The notes below the pieces were generated by a model. It was not told the origin of the DNA. It saw nothing but the letters and a program-made list of their open reading frames with translations, and did no database searches. This document shows, one piece after another, positions 33,657-42,774 of a stretch of DNA of 64,000 nt; the first letter of the stretch is position 1; each line of letters starts with the position of its first letter. Source of the DNA: an uncultured Bacteroidales bacterium (GTDB taxonomy: Bacteria > Bacteroidota > Bacteroidia > Bacteroidales > UBA932); contig CAKVAS010000001.1 in assembly GCA_934725015.1 (NCBI GenBank), positions 124,001 to 188,000 on the forward strand. Reading direction: 5' to 3'. Both the position numbers and the translations under genes were made by a program.

Positions 33657-35969
33657 CTAACGTGATGCTCCCTTGTCGGCAAAGGCCGCCTTCTTCACGA
33701 ATGTTCCGGTCTCGACGTCCGCACTCTCGAACGGCTCGTCCATGGACTCGACCGTATTTCCGTTCATCTTGACGCCGAGGTCACAGCCTGTGCTGAACTT
33801 GTCTCCCGTGAAGGAATTGTCCTGATTGCCATACCAATATTTATTGTCTTTGGTCGCAAGGAAGCAGGTCTGAGGATACCATGACCAGTTGCCGCCGGTC
33901 TGAACCTTGCCTTCAGGGTTAAAGTTCTCACCGCGCACTGCGACAAATGCCCCGAGACGTTCGCCGTTCGTGCCCTTGTTCACAGGCTTTGACTGATAGA
34001 ACAGGTTGTTCCTGACAATTATGTCACCGCTGACCGTATTGACGGAAATGACGGCACGTGTAAACCAGTCTGTCTTGTCACTTCCGACATTATAGAACGT
34101 GTTGTTTTCCATTGTAATGCTTTCCCAAGGCAGACCGGATCCGAACTTGCAGTCAATGAAATAGAAAGGAATCTGCTCCTCGGCCTTGCTCCACACGACA
34201 TTGTTCCTTGCCGTGAACGTGCCCATCTTGTGGTCATTTCCGTTCCATGTCTGGATTATCGCGCGTCCGCGATTGTCCTTGTTATTGGCCACGAGTATGT
34301 CGCAGTTCACGATTGTGAAGTTCCGGAGGGTCTGCACGGTCTTCTCTCTCCACAGGATGTCCTCCTCAAGGTTGATGTAGCAGCCGTCGATGACGAAGCT
34401 TCCCAGTCCCTCTATTGCAGTGTTCACGAAATGGAAGGCAGTGTTCTTAATCCCCAGATTGACATTTCTGAATGCGACTACATGTTTTTCAGCCGGCTCG
34501 TCGCCCATCTTGAAGAGAGCGCCGCCGCTGAATACCACAGACGCGCTTCTTTGAGTGGCCGTGTTTCCGCAGACGATGAGAGAGCCCTTGAAAGTGTCGC
34601 TTGACGGGAGGGTGGCCGTTACGCCGTCAGCGATGAAATAGACGCCGTTGCCGGCAATAGGGCCGTCGCTCTCGATGAGCGTGGCCTCGCCGTAGGCTGA
34701 CTTGTTGTAGGCAACTCCGTTGATCTTGACGTCCATTCCGGCCTGCCAAGCCTCGTAGAGATTGCTGAATGCAGTGGTTGAAGCCTCGCAGGACGCCAGA
34801 GGCCCGTCTCCCGAGGCGTTGCCCGGAACGACATAGAGAGTGTAGGATGTCTCGGCGTTCAGTTTGTCGAACATAATCTGAGTCTCCGCGCCGCCGTCGG
34901 TGCCGGAAGCAATCACTTCCGCACGTGAAGGAGCAGGGTCGGAAGACGGAAGCAGCATATATTTCCAGCTGCTGGCATTCTCAAGGATAATGCTGAACTT
35001 GAGTGTTGTAGGAGCCGCCTCCAGAAGCCGGATGCCGGCTGCCGGGTCGTCAACGGTGCTCTGTCCGTCAACATAGACGCGCACCTTAGCCACTGCCACA
35101 TGACCGGCCTCGGAAACTGCAATCACTGAAACGTCCTTGCGGGAGTCGGCGATGACGGCCTTTGTGTCAGCGGACGCGGCGGCCGGGGCCTGCACCGTGA
35201 GGATGGACTCCGTAAGCCATGCGTTCCAGCCTTCGGGACGCATGACCGTAGTGTAGGCAACGCCTTTCTGCTCGATGCCGAAAGTCTTCTTTTCGCCGCC
35301 CTTGAAGGTGACGTCACCGTCCGGAACCCCGTTTATCTTGAACAGGAAGCCCCCGACTACAGGAGCCGTGTAGCTCTGTCCGTTCTTGAGCGTGAGGATG
35401 AGAGCCTCATCTGTGTAGGTCACGTCAGCGAAATAGGAGTCTTCGCCGCCGGATTCTGCAACGGCAAGCACACGGGAGCCGTTCTCGTCAAGGACGTCAG
35501 CCCAAGTCTGGCCGCCGTCGTAGCTCACAGTCCAGTAGCCGTCCTTGCTGACGCTGAACTTCGGAGTCACGCCGTCAGATCCGCGCCCGAGGACCTTTTC
35601 CCCCTCAGACGTGACATACTGCGGGCCTTTACCGTCCTGATAGTCCACCATCCACCAGCCGTCCTTGTCTATTGAAAGAATCGGAGCCTTGCCCATACCG
35701 ACAGATCCCTGCGTGAGCGTAAGTTCCTCACCGTTCGAGAGAGTTATGGTATAGACTCCGTCCTTTTCAGTCACGCTGTTTATAGTCTTGCCCTCGGCAA
35801 TCGCCTGAAGAGCCGCGACATTGTCATTCAATGCGTCAAGCACATTTTCAATGGCCGTCACGCGCCCCTCGAGATCATTAACCCGTTCTTCAAGTCCGGA
35901 ATTGTCGGTGCAGGCGAACAGCGATGCGGCCGCGACCGAAGCGATTATCAGTTTAAAAATGTTTTTCAT
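33657..35969 (-). CDS. Surface lipoprotein: coiled-coil/DUF4988-like N-terminus plus beta-helix (PUL 2)
   Basis: A 770-residue lipoprotein (lipobox SLFAC near residue 19). Residues about 25-60 form a coiled coil (LEERVNDLEGRVTAIENVL), followed by repeated DUF4988-like beta units (APILSIDKDGWWMVDYQDG, TPKFSVSKDGYWTVSYDGG), an Ig-like stretch, the linker YEAWQAGMDVKINGVAYNKSAY, and a C-terminal right-handed beta-helix with repeated RNNVVW, MENNTFYN, VRNNLFYQ rungs, ending in FADKGASR. The linker and helix match those at 25384 and 38839. The N-terminal part matches the GH16 protein at 35995. No catalytic motif is seen; I infer a surface glycan-binding protein held away from the membrane by the coiled-coil stalk. 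Confidence 0.75.
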   Translation of the reverse strand: MKNIFKLIIASVAAASLFACTDNSGLEERVNDLEGRVTAIENVLDALNDNVAALQAIAEGKTINSVTEKDGVYTITLSNGEELTLTQGSVGMGKAPILSIDKDGWWMVDYQDGKGPQYVTSEGEKVLGRGSDGVTPKFSVSKDGYWTVSYDGGQTWADVLDENGSRVLAVAESGGEDSYFADVTYTDEALILTLKNGQSYTAPVVGGFLFKINGVPDGDVTFKGGEKKTFGIEQKGVAYTTVMRPEGWNAWLTESILTVQAPAAASADTKAVIADSRKDVSVIAVSEAGHVAVAKVRVYVDGQSTVDDPAAGIRLLEAAPTTLKFSIILENASSWKYMLLPSSDPAPSRAEVIASGTDGGAETQIMFDKLNAETSYTLYVVPGNASGDGPLASCEASTTAFSNLYEAWQAGMDVKINGVAYNKSAYGEATLIESDGPIAGNGVYFIADGVTATLPSSDTFKGSLIVCGNTATQRSASVVFSGGALFKMGDEPAEKHVVAFRNVNLGIKNTAFHFVNTAIEGLGSFVIDGCYINLEEDILWREKTVQTLRNFTIVNCDILVANNKDNRGRAIIQTWNGNDHKMGTFTARNNVVWSKAEEQIPFYFIDCKFGSGLPWESITMENNTFYNVGSDKTDWFTRAVISVNTVSGDIIVRNNLFYQSKPVNKGTNGERLGAFVAVRGENFNPEGKVQTGGNWSWYPQTCFLATKDNKYWYGNQDNSFTGDKFSTGCDLGVKMNGNTVESMDEPFESADVETGTFVKKAAFADKGASR

Positions 35970-35994
35970 ATCGTATTATGTTATTTTTTCTTTT

Positions 35995-37629
35995 CTAAAG
36001 TTTGCTCACGCTTATCCAATCAACGTCGAACTGTCCCGGAAGTTCCTCGTCGTTTATGGCGCATCCCGGGAAGTTTCCTCCGACGGCAATGTCCAGAAGA
36101 ATCGCGTATGACTGCTCCGGGAAAGTGAAGTTCTGCATATAATAAGGCCGCTCATTCTCATTGAGCTTCAGGTATGCCGGATCGCTCTCCGAATGCGGGA
36201 TGTTTCTGTAACGATAGACCTCCTGCCCGTTCACGAAGAAGACCACGGCATCCTCCCGGCACTCGACGGAATAGGTGTTGAACTGGCCGCTCACGGAAAT
36301 GGAGCTTTTTCCGGAGTTCTTCTGATCCTGAGTTATGCTCGTGCAGTTCAGGGTGTATGGGTTATGAGCGGTGTGCTGCGTCATGGTTCCGAAGTTGGAT
36401 TTCTCCATAATGTCAATCTCGCCGAACTGATAACCTTTCACCGGGCAAATCCATATCGCATACCAGACGCCGTCCGCCATCTGGGTAAAGCGCGCGCTGC
36501 AGTCAACCCTGAACGGAGGTTCAAAAGTCATCTTCGTCCTCGTGTGCACGGCACCTGTCCTGTATGTGTCACCATATTTCACGGCAAGCATCGTCAGCAG
36601 CCCGTCTTTCTGGAAAGACTGCTCCGGATCGCCCTCCTGATACATATCCCACTCAGAGGTATATTCGCCATGCTTGTAGCGGCTCCAGTACCTCTCGTCA
36701 AGTTCCGCCCCGCTGAAATCCTCGCGGAAAATCAGCTTAGGGTCGTATGTGAAGGTGAACTTGTAAGGAGTAGTGTCGCCGGCATTCGTGAATGCAAGCA
36801 TCTCAAGCGTATAGCTCCCGGCCTTACCGTCCTCCGGAGCCACGACGACGAGACTGCCGTCCTCAAGCCGTGCGCGCCAGCCCTCCGGCACATAAGTCCA
36901 CACGGCGTTATCGACTCCGGTCATTTCCACTGGGAAGCTGACTTCCTTCCCGGCGAAGGCATATATGCCGTCGTAGTAGTAACGCGGCGTCACAGAGGAA
37001 CCCTTCTTGACGGGAATCGAGAGCTTGGCTCCTCCAACCATGACGATGTCCAGATTTCCCGTCTCCTTGTTGTAGCTGACGCTTGAAAAGAAATTGTATT
37101 CACCGCCCATGGACTTTCCGTCCTTCGCGCTGATAGGATCCCCTTTTTCATTCAGTATGCGGGTCCAGTTCTGCCCGCCGTCGGCTGAAATAATCCAGAA
37201 ACCATACTTGTCAACCTTGACCATAGGGGTCTTGCCGTCCTGATTTCCAGGAGGCTCGGTTCCCTCGATTTCCGTAAACTCATCTCCGCCGTCGGTCGAG
37301 ATGACCCATTTCCCGCCTTCGACACCGATAATCGGGGCATTGCCGTCCATCTTGTCGCCGAAGGTAATCTTCAGTGTCTCCCCGCTGGACAGCGTGAGCT
37401 CATAACCGCCATCCGTCGCCTTGTAGTCCGTTATGAGGACATTCTTGCGGTAGAGGGCATTCGCGGCGGTGACATTGTCATTGATTTTCGAGACATAGTC
37501 CTCAATGGCCGTCACTCTCCCGTCAAGTCCGTCAAGCCTCTTGTCCAAATCAGACGTGCTGCAGGATGCGGCCGCCAGGACGAGCGCAAGAAGCGGGACG
37601 ATTTTTTTAAGTGTTCCGTAAGTTTTCAT
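35995..37629 (-). CDS. GH16 family endo-glycosidase lipoprotein with DUF4988-like N-terminus (PUL 2)
   Basis: A 544-residue lipoprotein (lipobox AAASC near residue 23). A short coiled coil (LDKRLDGLDGRVTAIEDYV) and DUF4988-like units (PIIGVEGGKWVISTDGG, MVKVDKYGFWIISADGG) precede an Ig-like segment and, from about residue 300, a GH16 jelly roll: LIFREDFSGAELDERYW, FRVDCSARFTQMADGVWYAIW and the catalytic GEIDIMEKSN (nucleophile and acid/base Glu flanking Asp). The end QFDVDWISVSKL is typical. GH16 enzymes cut internal beta-1,3/1,4-galactose or glucose bonds; in gut Bacteroidales some act on mucin O-glycans. Its partner GH16 at 40644 has a different N-terminal module. It is 12 nt after the GH99-like gene. 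Confidence 0.9.
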   Translation of the reverse strand: MKTYGTLKKIVPLLALVLAAASCSTSDLDKRLDGLDGRVTAIEDYVSKINDNVTAANALYRKNVLITDYKATDGGYELTLSSGETLKITFGDKMDGNAPIIGVEGGKWVISTDGGDEFTEIEGTEPPGNQDGKTPMVKVDKYGFWIISADGGQNWTRILNEKGDPISAKDGKSMGGEYNFFSSVSYNKETGNLDIVMVGGAKLSIPVKKGSSVTPRYYYDGIYAFAGKEVSFPVEMTGVDNAVWTYVPEGWRARLEDGSLVVVAPEDGKAGSYTLEMLAFTNAGDTTPYKFTFTYDPKLIFREDFSGAELDERYWSRYKHGEYTSEWDMYQEGDPEQSFQKDGLLTMLAVKYGDTYRTGAVHTRTKMTFEPPFRVDCSARFTQMADGVWYAIWICPVKGYQFGEIDIMEKSNFGTMTQHTAHNPYTLNCTSITQDQKNSGKSSISVSGQFNTYSVECREDAVVFFVNGQEVYRYRNIPHSESDPAYLKLNENERPYYMQNFTFPEQSYAILLDIAVGGNFPGCAINDEELPGQFDVDWISVSKL

Positions 37630-37641
37630 TATGCAGTTGTT

Positions 37642-38814
37642 TTATCTGTTTTCGTATTTGCCGTCAAGCACGTCACGCACGGCCTGAAGGTAGCCGAAGC
37701 CGTCACGCCGGTCAGGAAGGAGATAGCTGCCCTCCACATACTCGTTCCACGCATTCAGCATGATGAACTTAGGCTGCGTGGCAGCATGGTCGTCCGCCCA
37801 TTCTTTAGCTGTCTGAAGGAAAGAGGCGAATGCCTCAGGAGTGTGGTTCCAGCAGGTGATTTTGTCTGCCCCCTCATCGAGGAAGCGAGGCGTGCTGTCC
37901 CAGCCGACTGAAACCGTCGGGAACACGGGAAGCCCGTACTCCTTTGCCCAGTCTTCGCGCAGCCTGATTCCGTTCATGCCGTGCCGGATGTAGTCGGTGT
38001 CGAACCCGCCCATGTTGTAGAACGCGAAAGACTTGATTTCAAAGACTTCCATCTGCTTCTTGACGTGCGCAGCCTCGGATGCGCTCCGTTTCCAGTTGCC
38101 GCCGCACTGCTGGAGATGCAGATCCGGGAATCCGGCCTTTTTCACCTCGTCGCGGAAATACGCCATTGCCTTTCCTGCCTCTTCCATCGAGCCGAAGCCG
38201 TCAGCGAAAAGATTCAGGTCCCAGATGGAAAACACGGGGCATCCGTCAATCTTCACATAGTTAGGGCGCGTGAAATATTGGGTTATGACGCGGTTCACGA
38301 TGACCTTCCACTGAGCCCAGTCGATGCGGGGGTCGAAGGTGAGCGTCTTGGTGTCGGTGTTGGTGTAGGGATTCCAGAGATTCGTGACCTCGTGGTTCGC
38401 GTACATGATGTAGAAGTTCATCTTCTCGTTGGAAGGAGCCTTCAGGAAACCGTTGTCGAGAGCTTCCTCAAGGAAAGGGTAGTTATGGAACCAGTACCAG
38501 TCATAGACGAAGGTATTCACGCCGTATTCGAGGGCGGTGTTTATCCATTTCTCAACGACAACCGGATCATCGTCCCGGTCGCCCTTCCAGAGCGGTTCGC
38601 GTGGTTGGTAGTGCCCCGGGAAGCGAGCGTCGGCCCGGTTGATGATTTCCCATTCGCCCTCTCCTGCCGGCCAGATGAGCTCGCGGGCAAGCGAGTCGTC
38701 GTGGCACGAAGGCCAGATGTAGGCGCAGACATAGTAGTCCGAGTTCTTTGCCGCCCTTCCGCATGAGATGAGTGCGAGGGCCGCCGCAAGGATTGCTGTA
38801 ATTCTGTGTTTCAT
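37642..38814 (-). CDS. GH99-like (WbsX-type) lipoprotein (PUL 2)
   Basis: A 390-residue lipoprotein (lipobox ALISC at about residue 18). The sequence has the signature of the GH99-like/WbsX family: YYVCAYIWPSCHDDSLARE, GEGEWEIINRADARFPGHYQ, then VNTFVYDWYWFHNYPFLEEAL, KIDGCPVFSIWDLN and FIMLNAWNEYVEGSYLLPD, where the Glu residues of NEYVEG are candidate catalytic groups. Related GH99 enzymes are endo-alpha-mannosidases or mannanases, and GH71-type members act on alpha-glucans, but many PUL members of this group have no assigned activity. It lies between the two GH16 blocks and is presumably displayed on the surface or in the periplasm. Confidence 0.78.
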   Translation of the reverse strand: MKHRITAILAAALALISCGRAAKNSDYYVCAYIWPSCHDDSLARELIWPAGEGEWEIINRADARFPGHYQPREPLWKGDRDDDPVVVEKWINTALEYGVNTFVYDWYWFHNYPFLEEALDNGFLKAPSNEKMNFYIMYANHEVTNLWNPYTNTDTKTLTFDPRIDWAQWKVIVNRVITQYFTRPNYVKIDGCPVFSIWDLNLFADGFGSMEEAGKAMAYFRDEVKKAGFPDLHLQQCGGNWKRSASEAAHVKKQMEVFEIKSFAFYNMGGFDTDYIRHGMNGIRLREDWAKEYGLPVFPTVSVGWDSTPRFLDEGADKITCWNHTPEAFASFLQTAKEWADDHAATQPKFIMLNAWNEYVEGSYLLPDRRDGFGYLQAVRDVLDGKYENR

Positions 38815-38838
38815 TATGTCAGTTTGTATGTTTTACGA

Positions 38839-40641
38839 TTATTTCCTCTGTGCTCCATATTCGCTGTAGGCATTCGTAGTGACGAACTTCCCGGTCTCCG
38901 CATTCTCGGATTTGAAAGGGTTGGTCCATGAGTCTATCACCGTGTAAGAGCTTCCGTCCTTCCACTTTATCAGGCTCGTCAGCCCGGCATTCCAGTCAGC
39001 GCCGTCTGTGCCTTTCAGATAACAGTTCTCGGCAATGTTAATCAGGCTCTTAGAGGCCGCCGTCGTCGCCGCCTGCAATTCCGCTACAGTCATTCCGCCG
39101 GCATACAGAAGCGTGAAGTGCGGCCTGTCCGCGACATCCTTGGATTCAGGCGCCGTGTCATAGAAAATGTTACCTCCGGTCTCGAAGCTTCCGACAGACG
39201 AGGCGCGAATCAGAGCCCTGTCCCTTTGTGGCGATGACGAAAGTTTTCCGTTGTTCAGATTATAGAAAGTGTTGTTACGGAGAACCACATCGCCGAACTT
39301 TGCGGTTCCGTCGTATTGGCTCGAACACAGATGGAACACCTTCTTTCCTGAAGCGCTCCAGAAGACATTGTTTCTGACTGTCAGGTCTCCGCAGTCAGAG
39401 CCGCCGACATGGGCGGTTATGAGGAACGGTTCCGTGTTGTTGTCCGACGCCCAGTCAACGAGAACATCGCAGTCGAGGATTTCCACACCCTCCATGTCGC
39501 CGGTGTTGGAACTATATGAATATCTGTTAAGCAGCGGATACTTCAAATCCACGCGGCAGTCCTCAAGTACCATCCTTCCCATCGCCTGATTGCCGGATAT
39601 CATTTTACCGACGCCGTCAGCCATCTCCACTCTCACATTCCTGAAGGCGAGGTCTGCCCCCACAACCAAAATGTTCTTATTCATCTTAACGGCAGGACGG
39701 GTGCCGGGAACATTGCCGATGACGATTACAGGCTTGGTGTAAACGGTATTATCGAAGAACGCGCTCGACCCCTCGTCGATGAAGAAAATCCCATAGGTTC
39801 CGTTGTTTACCCAGTCGCCGTTAATCTGCTGCTCTTTGTTGCCGGTGATGAACATGGCCTTGCCGTTATTGGCCTTGCTATAGGTCCTCGAACCTACCTT
39901 GATTTCCCTGCCGGCCTCCCATGCCTCGTAATAGGATGTCACGGCAGTGGTTGTAAACGAAATCTTCGCCACCTTGCCGTTCTTCTTGCCGCTTACCGGA
40001 AGGACATAGAACGTGTAGGCGGTTTCCGGCTCAGTCGAAAGCGTCACCCTGCTGTCGGAACCGGCATTCGCCTCTTTCAGGTCGGCCGCCTCAGGAGCGG
40101 TCTCGGACGATTCTTTCAGCATCCAGAACCATTCGGACTGGTTCTGCACCTCGACGTTCACCTCCGCAGAATATGCCCCGACATTTCCGAGCGTCAGGGT
40201 GGCAAACGGGTCATCCACGCTTTGGGTCACATCGAGTTCCGTCGTCACTTTTGCCATGGTGACATAGCCTTGCTCGGAAACGGCAATCACCGACACATCC
40301 GTGCCGGAGTCCGTAATCGTCGCGGACTTTGTCGCGGCAGTATGCGGAGCGGTTATGCTTATCTGAGCCTCGGAGAGCTTGACGGACCAACCGTCCGGAG
40401 CGACCACCGTAGTAGCGCTTACCCCCTTGCGGGTCACTGCATAGGTGCGGGTCTGACCGAGCACAAAGGTCTGGACCCCGTCAGCGTCAATCCTGAACAA
40501 GAACCCGGCCGAGTTCTGATCTGATGCAGAGGCCGCAGACTTTGTCATAAGCCCCGAGTCCGGAGCAAGAACCCCTGTGCAGGAAACGGCGGCGGCAGAA
40601 ATGATGGCCGCAGCCACTATCGTGTCAAATAATCTTCTCAT
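38839..40641 (-). CDS. Surface lipoprotein with C-terminal right-handed beta-helix (PUL 2)
   Basis: From the ATG at 40641 the product has 600 residues; the ATG at 40647 would overlap the upstream GH16 stop by 4 nt. Lipobox AAVSC near residue 21. Two Ig-like segments (FLFRIDADGVQTFVLGQTRT; VSVIAVSEQGYVTMAKVTTE) lead to the linker YYEAWEAGREIKVGSRTYSK and a beta-helix with VRNNVFW, LRNNTFYNLN and TGGNIFYD rungs, ending in YSEYGAQRK. It is the third member of the helix family in this operon (with 25384 and 33657) and the one with the shortest N-terminal part. Its first Ig segment is close to one in the 33657 protein (VIAVSE.GHVA). Probably glycan binding; no catalytic residues recognised. Confidence 0.75.
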   Translation of the reverse strand: MRRLFDTIVAAAIISAAAVSCTGVLAPDSGLMTKSAASASDQNSAGFLFRIDADGVQTFVLGQTRTYAVTRKGVSATTVVAPDGWSVKLSEAQISITAPHTAATKSATITDSGTDVSVIAVSEQGYVTMAKVTTELDVTQSVDDPFATLTLGNVGAYSAEVNVEVQNQSEWFWMLKESSETAPEAADLKEANAGSDSRVTLSTEPETAYTFYVLPVSGKKNGKVAKISFTTTAVTSYYEAWEAGREIKVGSRTYSKANNGKAMFITGNKEQQINGDWVNNGTYGIFFIDEGSSAFFDNTVYTKPVIVIGNVPGTRPAVKMNKNILVVGADLAFRNVRVEMADGVGKMISGNQAMGRMVLEDCRVDLKYPLLNRYSYSSNTGDMEGVEILDCDVLVDWASDNNTEPFLITAHVGGSDCGDLTVRNNVFWSASGKKVFHLCSSQYDGTAKFGDVVLRNNTFYNLNNGKLSSSPQRDRALIRASSVGSFETGGNIFYDTAPESKDVADRPHFTLLYAGGMTVAELQAATTAASKSLINIAENCYLKGTDGADWNAGLTSLIKWKDGSSYTVIDSWTNPFKSENAETGKFVTTNAYSEYGAQRK

Positions 40642-40643
40642 CG

Positions 40644-42593
40644 TCATTTTATCTTTGAAATCTTAATCCAGTCTATATCAAATTGGGCATTGAAACCCTC
40701 GGTGGCAGGCACCTCGTCCTTTTTGTTCGTCCCGCCGACGAAACTGCTGCCGACGGCGATGTCGAATATGGCGAAGTAGCGGTTTTCCGTGAACGGATAG
40801 TTCTTGAGATAGTTGGCCTTGGGATAAATCGTCTCACCGGCTGAACTTGTGGTGGATTCCGCGGCATACTTGAACCCGTCGTCGTCGGTCGTGTGCCTGA
40901 TGTTCTTATACTGATGAATCTGAACCCCGTCGGCATACCATGTGACCGCCTCGTCAGTCACCTCAACGGAATAGATGTGGTAATCGTTGGGGTTGTCAAG
41001 CACAGCGCTTCCGCTCTGGGGCTGGTCCTGCCCGGGTCTGAAGACATCATACCGCTTCGACGGGGTGTTGAGAGTGTATGGGCTGTGGCAGGTGCAGTGA
41101 ATCTTTGAGGTGAAGTCCGAGGAGGTATAGTGATTGCCGGCCTCCATAATGTCAATCTCTCCGTTCTGATAGCCGGTGGTCGGAACCGTCCACACCGCGC
41201 ACCAGAAACCGGTTTCCCGGCGGCTCATCGCGGCGCGGCAGTCAATCCTGAACGGAGGCTCATAGTCAAGCAGGTTCTGCCCCGTCACCGCGCCGGTCTT
41301 GTAGGTCCCATCCTCATAGACGGCCTTCAGCTGCAGCATTCCGTCCGCAACCGGCGACTGCGCCTCGTCTCCGGTCTGAAACCAGCTCCAGAGTGTTCCA
41401 TGATGGTCATTAAACCTCCGCCAATAGCGGTCGTCGATGTCCGAGCCGTCAAATCCGTCGTAAAGAATCAGCGCGGGGTCATATTTGAAGCGGAAGGTAT
41501 ATATGTCGGCCTTCGCCCCCTCCGCATACGCGAACAGCTGTATCTCGTAGTTTCCCCTTTCAGACTCCGTGTCAGGAATGACCACAAGCCTGTCCTTTTC
41601 CAGCCTCGCCCTCCAGCCGTCCGGAAGCGAGGTGAACGATGCATCCGTCACGTCCGAAACGACGGCAGGAAAGACATTCTCACGGCCTCCATAGACATAA
41701 GACACGCCCTCCGTGTAGTATTTCGGTTCGAGGACAACGCTCGTTCCGGCCTTTTCCACAGGCGTCCCGAGGTCATATATAGTGTTTCGCCGGAATGTCA
41801 TACCCCTTGTGGAGTACCGGAAATAGACCCTCCCGTCAGTGCCTATGTACTCCGCGCAGATGCCGGAGGAAACCGTAACGGGAGCGGTCACTATGTAATA
41901 GTCGCCCGGGGCGAGAACGGAGCCGTCTCCTGCTGCAAGAACAACCTCCGGAACTGAGCCGTCCCCGGCCGTGACGGCAGGAGACTTGGGGTCGAATGTC
42001 ACGACGAAGTCCCCGGCAATGCCCTCACCCTCTCCGTTGGCGGAAATACGAATCTGATTGATGTCCGCGCCGAAATTCTCCGGCACGGTTATCTTGAAGA
42101 GAGCGTGCGCGTTACGGAACAGAAAATCGGCGTTCCAATCGGAGCCCGCTGCGACTGAGACTGCGGCCGAAGGATCGAACGAGCCCGGAACGGCTGTCTG
42201 CCGGGCAGGAATGTTCAAGGTGATTGCGCTCGACGAGACCTCAGCCGAGCCTACCGCCGAATACGGATAGACAAGAAAATAATTGCCCCCCCCAGTGATG
42301 TCAAAGGCGGTTTCGCCTTCCTGCAAATCGAAGCGTACACTCATTCCGTTCTCCCTCGCCGTGAACTTCTTCGGCGCCGTGCCTTCGCCGCCAAACACGG
42401 CAACCGCGTCACCTTTGAACCAGCTGACGGAATTGCCGTCGATGAACGACTTGACAAAAGCTTCGCGGGACAAGGACAGGGAGCACCCCTGACCGCGCCC
42501 GTCCGTGTCAAGACCGTCGGCCGCCCGTGCGCAGGAAAGCGCGAGGAGAGCCATCGCTAATGGCAGAATTTTGTGTTGGAAAAACATTGGCAT
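40644..42593 (-). CDS. GH16 family endo-glycosidase lipoprotein with fimbrillin-like N-terminus (PUL 2, first gene)
   Basis: From the ATG at 42593 the protein has 649 residues with lipobox LALSC near 20. Residues about 25-270 are fimbrillin-like (VSWFKGDAVAVFGGEG, NYFLVYPYSAVGSAE, FRNAHALFKITVPENFG, YYIVTAPVTVSSG). From about 380 a GH16 domain follows: LILYDGFDGSDIDDRYWRRF, FRIDCRAAMSRRETGFWCAVW, catalytic GEIDIMEAGN, and FDIDWIKISKIK at the end. A run of eight G at about residue 100 (plus-strand C tract 42286-42293) lies in the fimbrillin part, so slippage would remove the catalytic domain. As first gene of the 24-kb operon it probably makes the initial endo-cleavage at the cell surface. Confidence 0.88.
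   Translation of the reverse strand: MPMFFQHKILPLAMALLALSCARAADGLDTDGRGQGCSLSLSREAFVKSFIDGNSVSWFKGDAVAVFGGEGTAPKKFTARENGMSVRFDLQEGETAFDITGGGNYFLVYPYSAVGSAEVSSSAITLNIPARQTAVPGSFDPSAAVSVAAGSDWNADFLFRNAHALFKITVPENFGADINQIRISANGEGEGIAGDFVVTFDPKSPAVTAGDGSVPEVVLAAGDGSVLAPGDYYIVTAPVTVSSGICAEYIGTDGRVYFRYSTRGMTFRRNTIYDLGTPVEKAGTSVVLEPKYYTEGVSYVYGGRENVFPAVVSDVTDASFTSLPDGWRARLEKDRLVVIPDTESERGNYEIQLFAYAEGAKADIYTFRFKYDPALILYDGFDGSDIDDRYWRRFNDHHGTLWSWFQTGDEAQSPVADGMLQLKAVYEDGTYKTGAVTGQNLLDYEPPFRIDCRAAMSRRETGFWCAVWTVPTTGYQNGEIDIMEAGNHYTSSDFTSKIHCTCHSPYTLNTPSKRYDVFRPGQDQPQSGSAVLDNPNDYHIYSVEVTDEAVTWYADGVQIHQYKNIRHTTDDDGFKYAAESTTSSAGETIYPKANYLKNYPFTENRYFAIFDIAVGSSFVGGTNKKDEVPATEGFNAQFDIDWIKISKIK
42286..42293. 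repeat. Eight-base C tract (G on coding strand) inside the first GH16 gene
   Basis: Eight consecutive C on the plus strand encode Gly-Gly-Gly in the fimbrillin-like part of the GH16 lipoprotein. Confidence 0.9.
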
Positions 42594-42686
42594 ATTCCAG
42601 TTTTGTATTATCAATTATATTTTTTGACACTCAAAGGTCAAAAATCATATTTTTTATCTAACTTTAACCAAGGCTTTAGGAGTTTG

Positions 42687-42708
42687 TTTCCGTTTCCGTG
42701 CACGGAAA
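42687..42708. promoter_or_regulatory. Palindromic operator candidate, site 3 (PUL 2/araC)
   Basis: TTTCCG at 42687-42692 and CGGAAA at 42703-42708 are separated by 10 bp, the same half-sites and spacing as sites 1 and 2. A tighter perfect 16-bp palindrome (TTTCCGTGCACGGAAA, 42693-42708) is nested in it. It lies about 95 bp upstream of the first GH16 gene, in the leader predicted from the -7 box at 42775-42782. Confidence 0.6.
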
Positions 42709-42774
42709 TTTGAATTGAAGAAAAAACCGACAACCAAACGCATTCACGGCGATTCACTCTCCCTTTGCCTTTGA

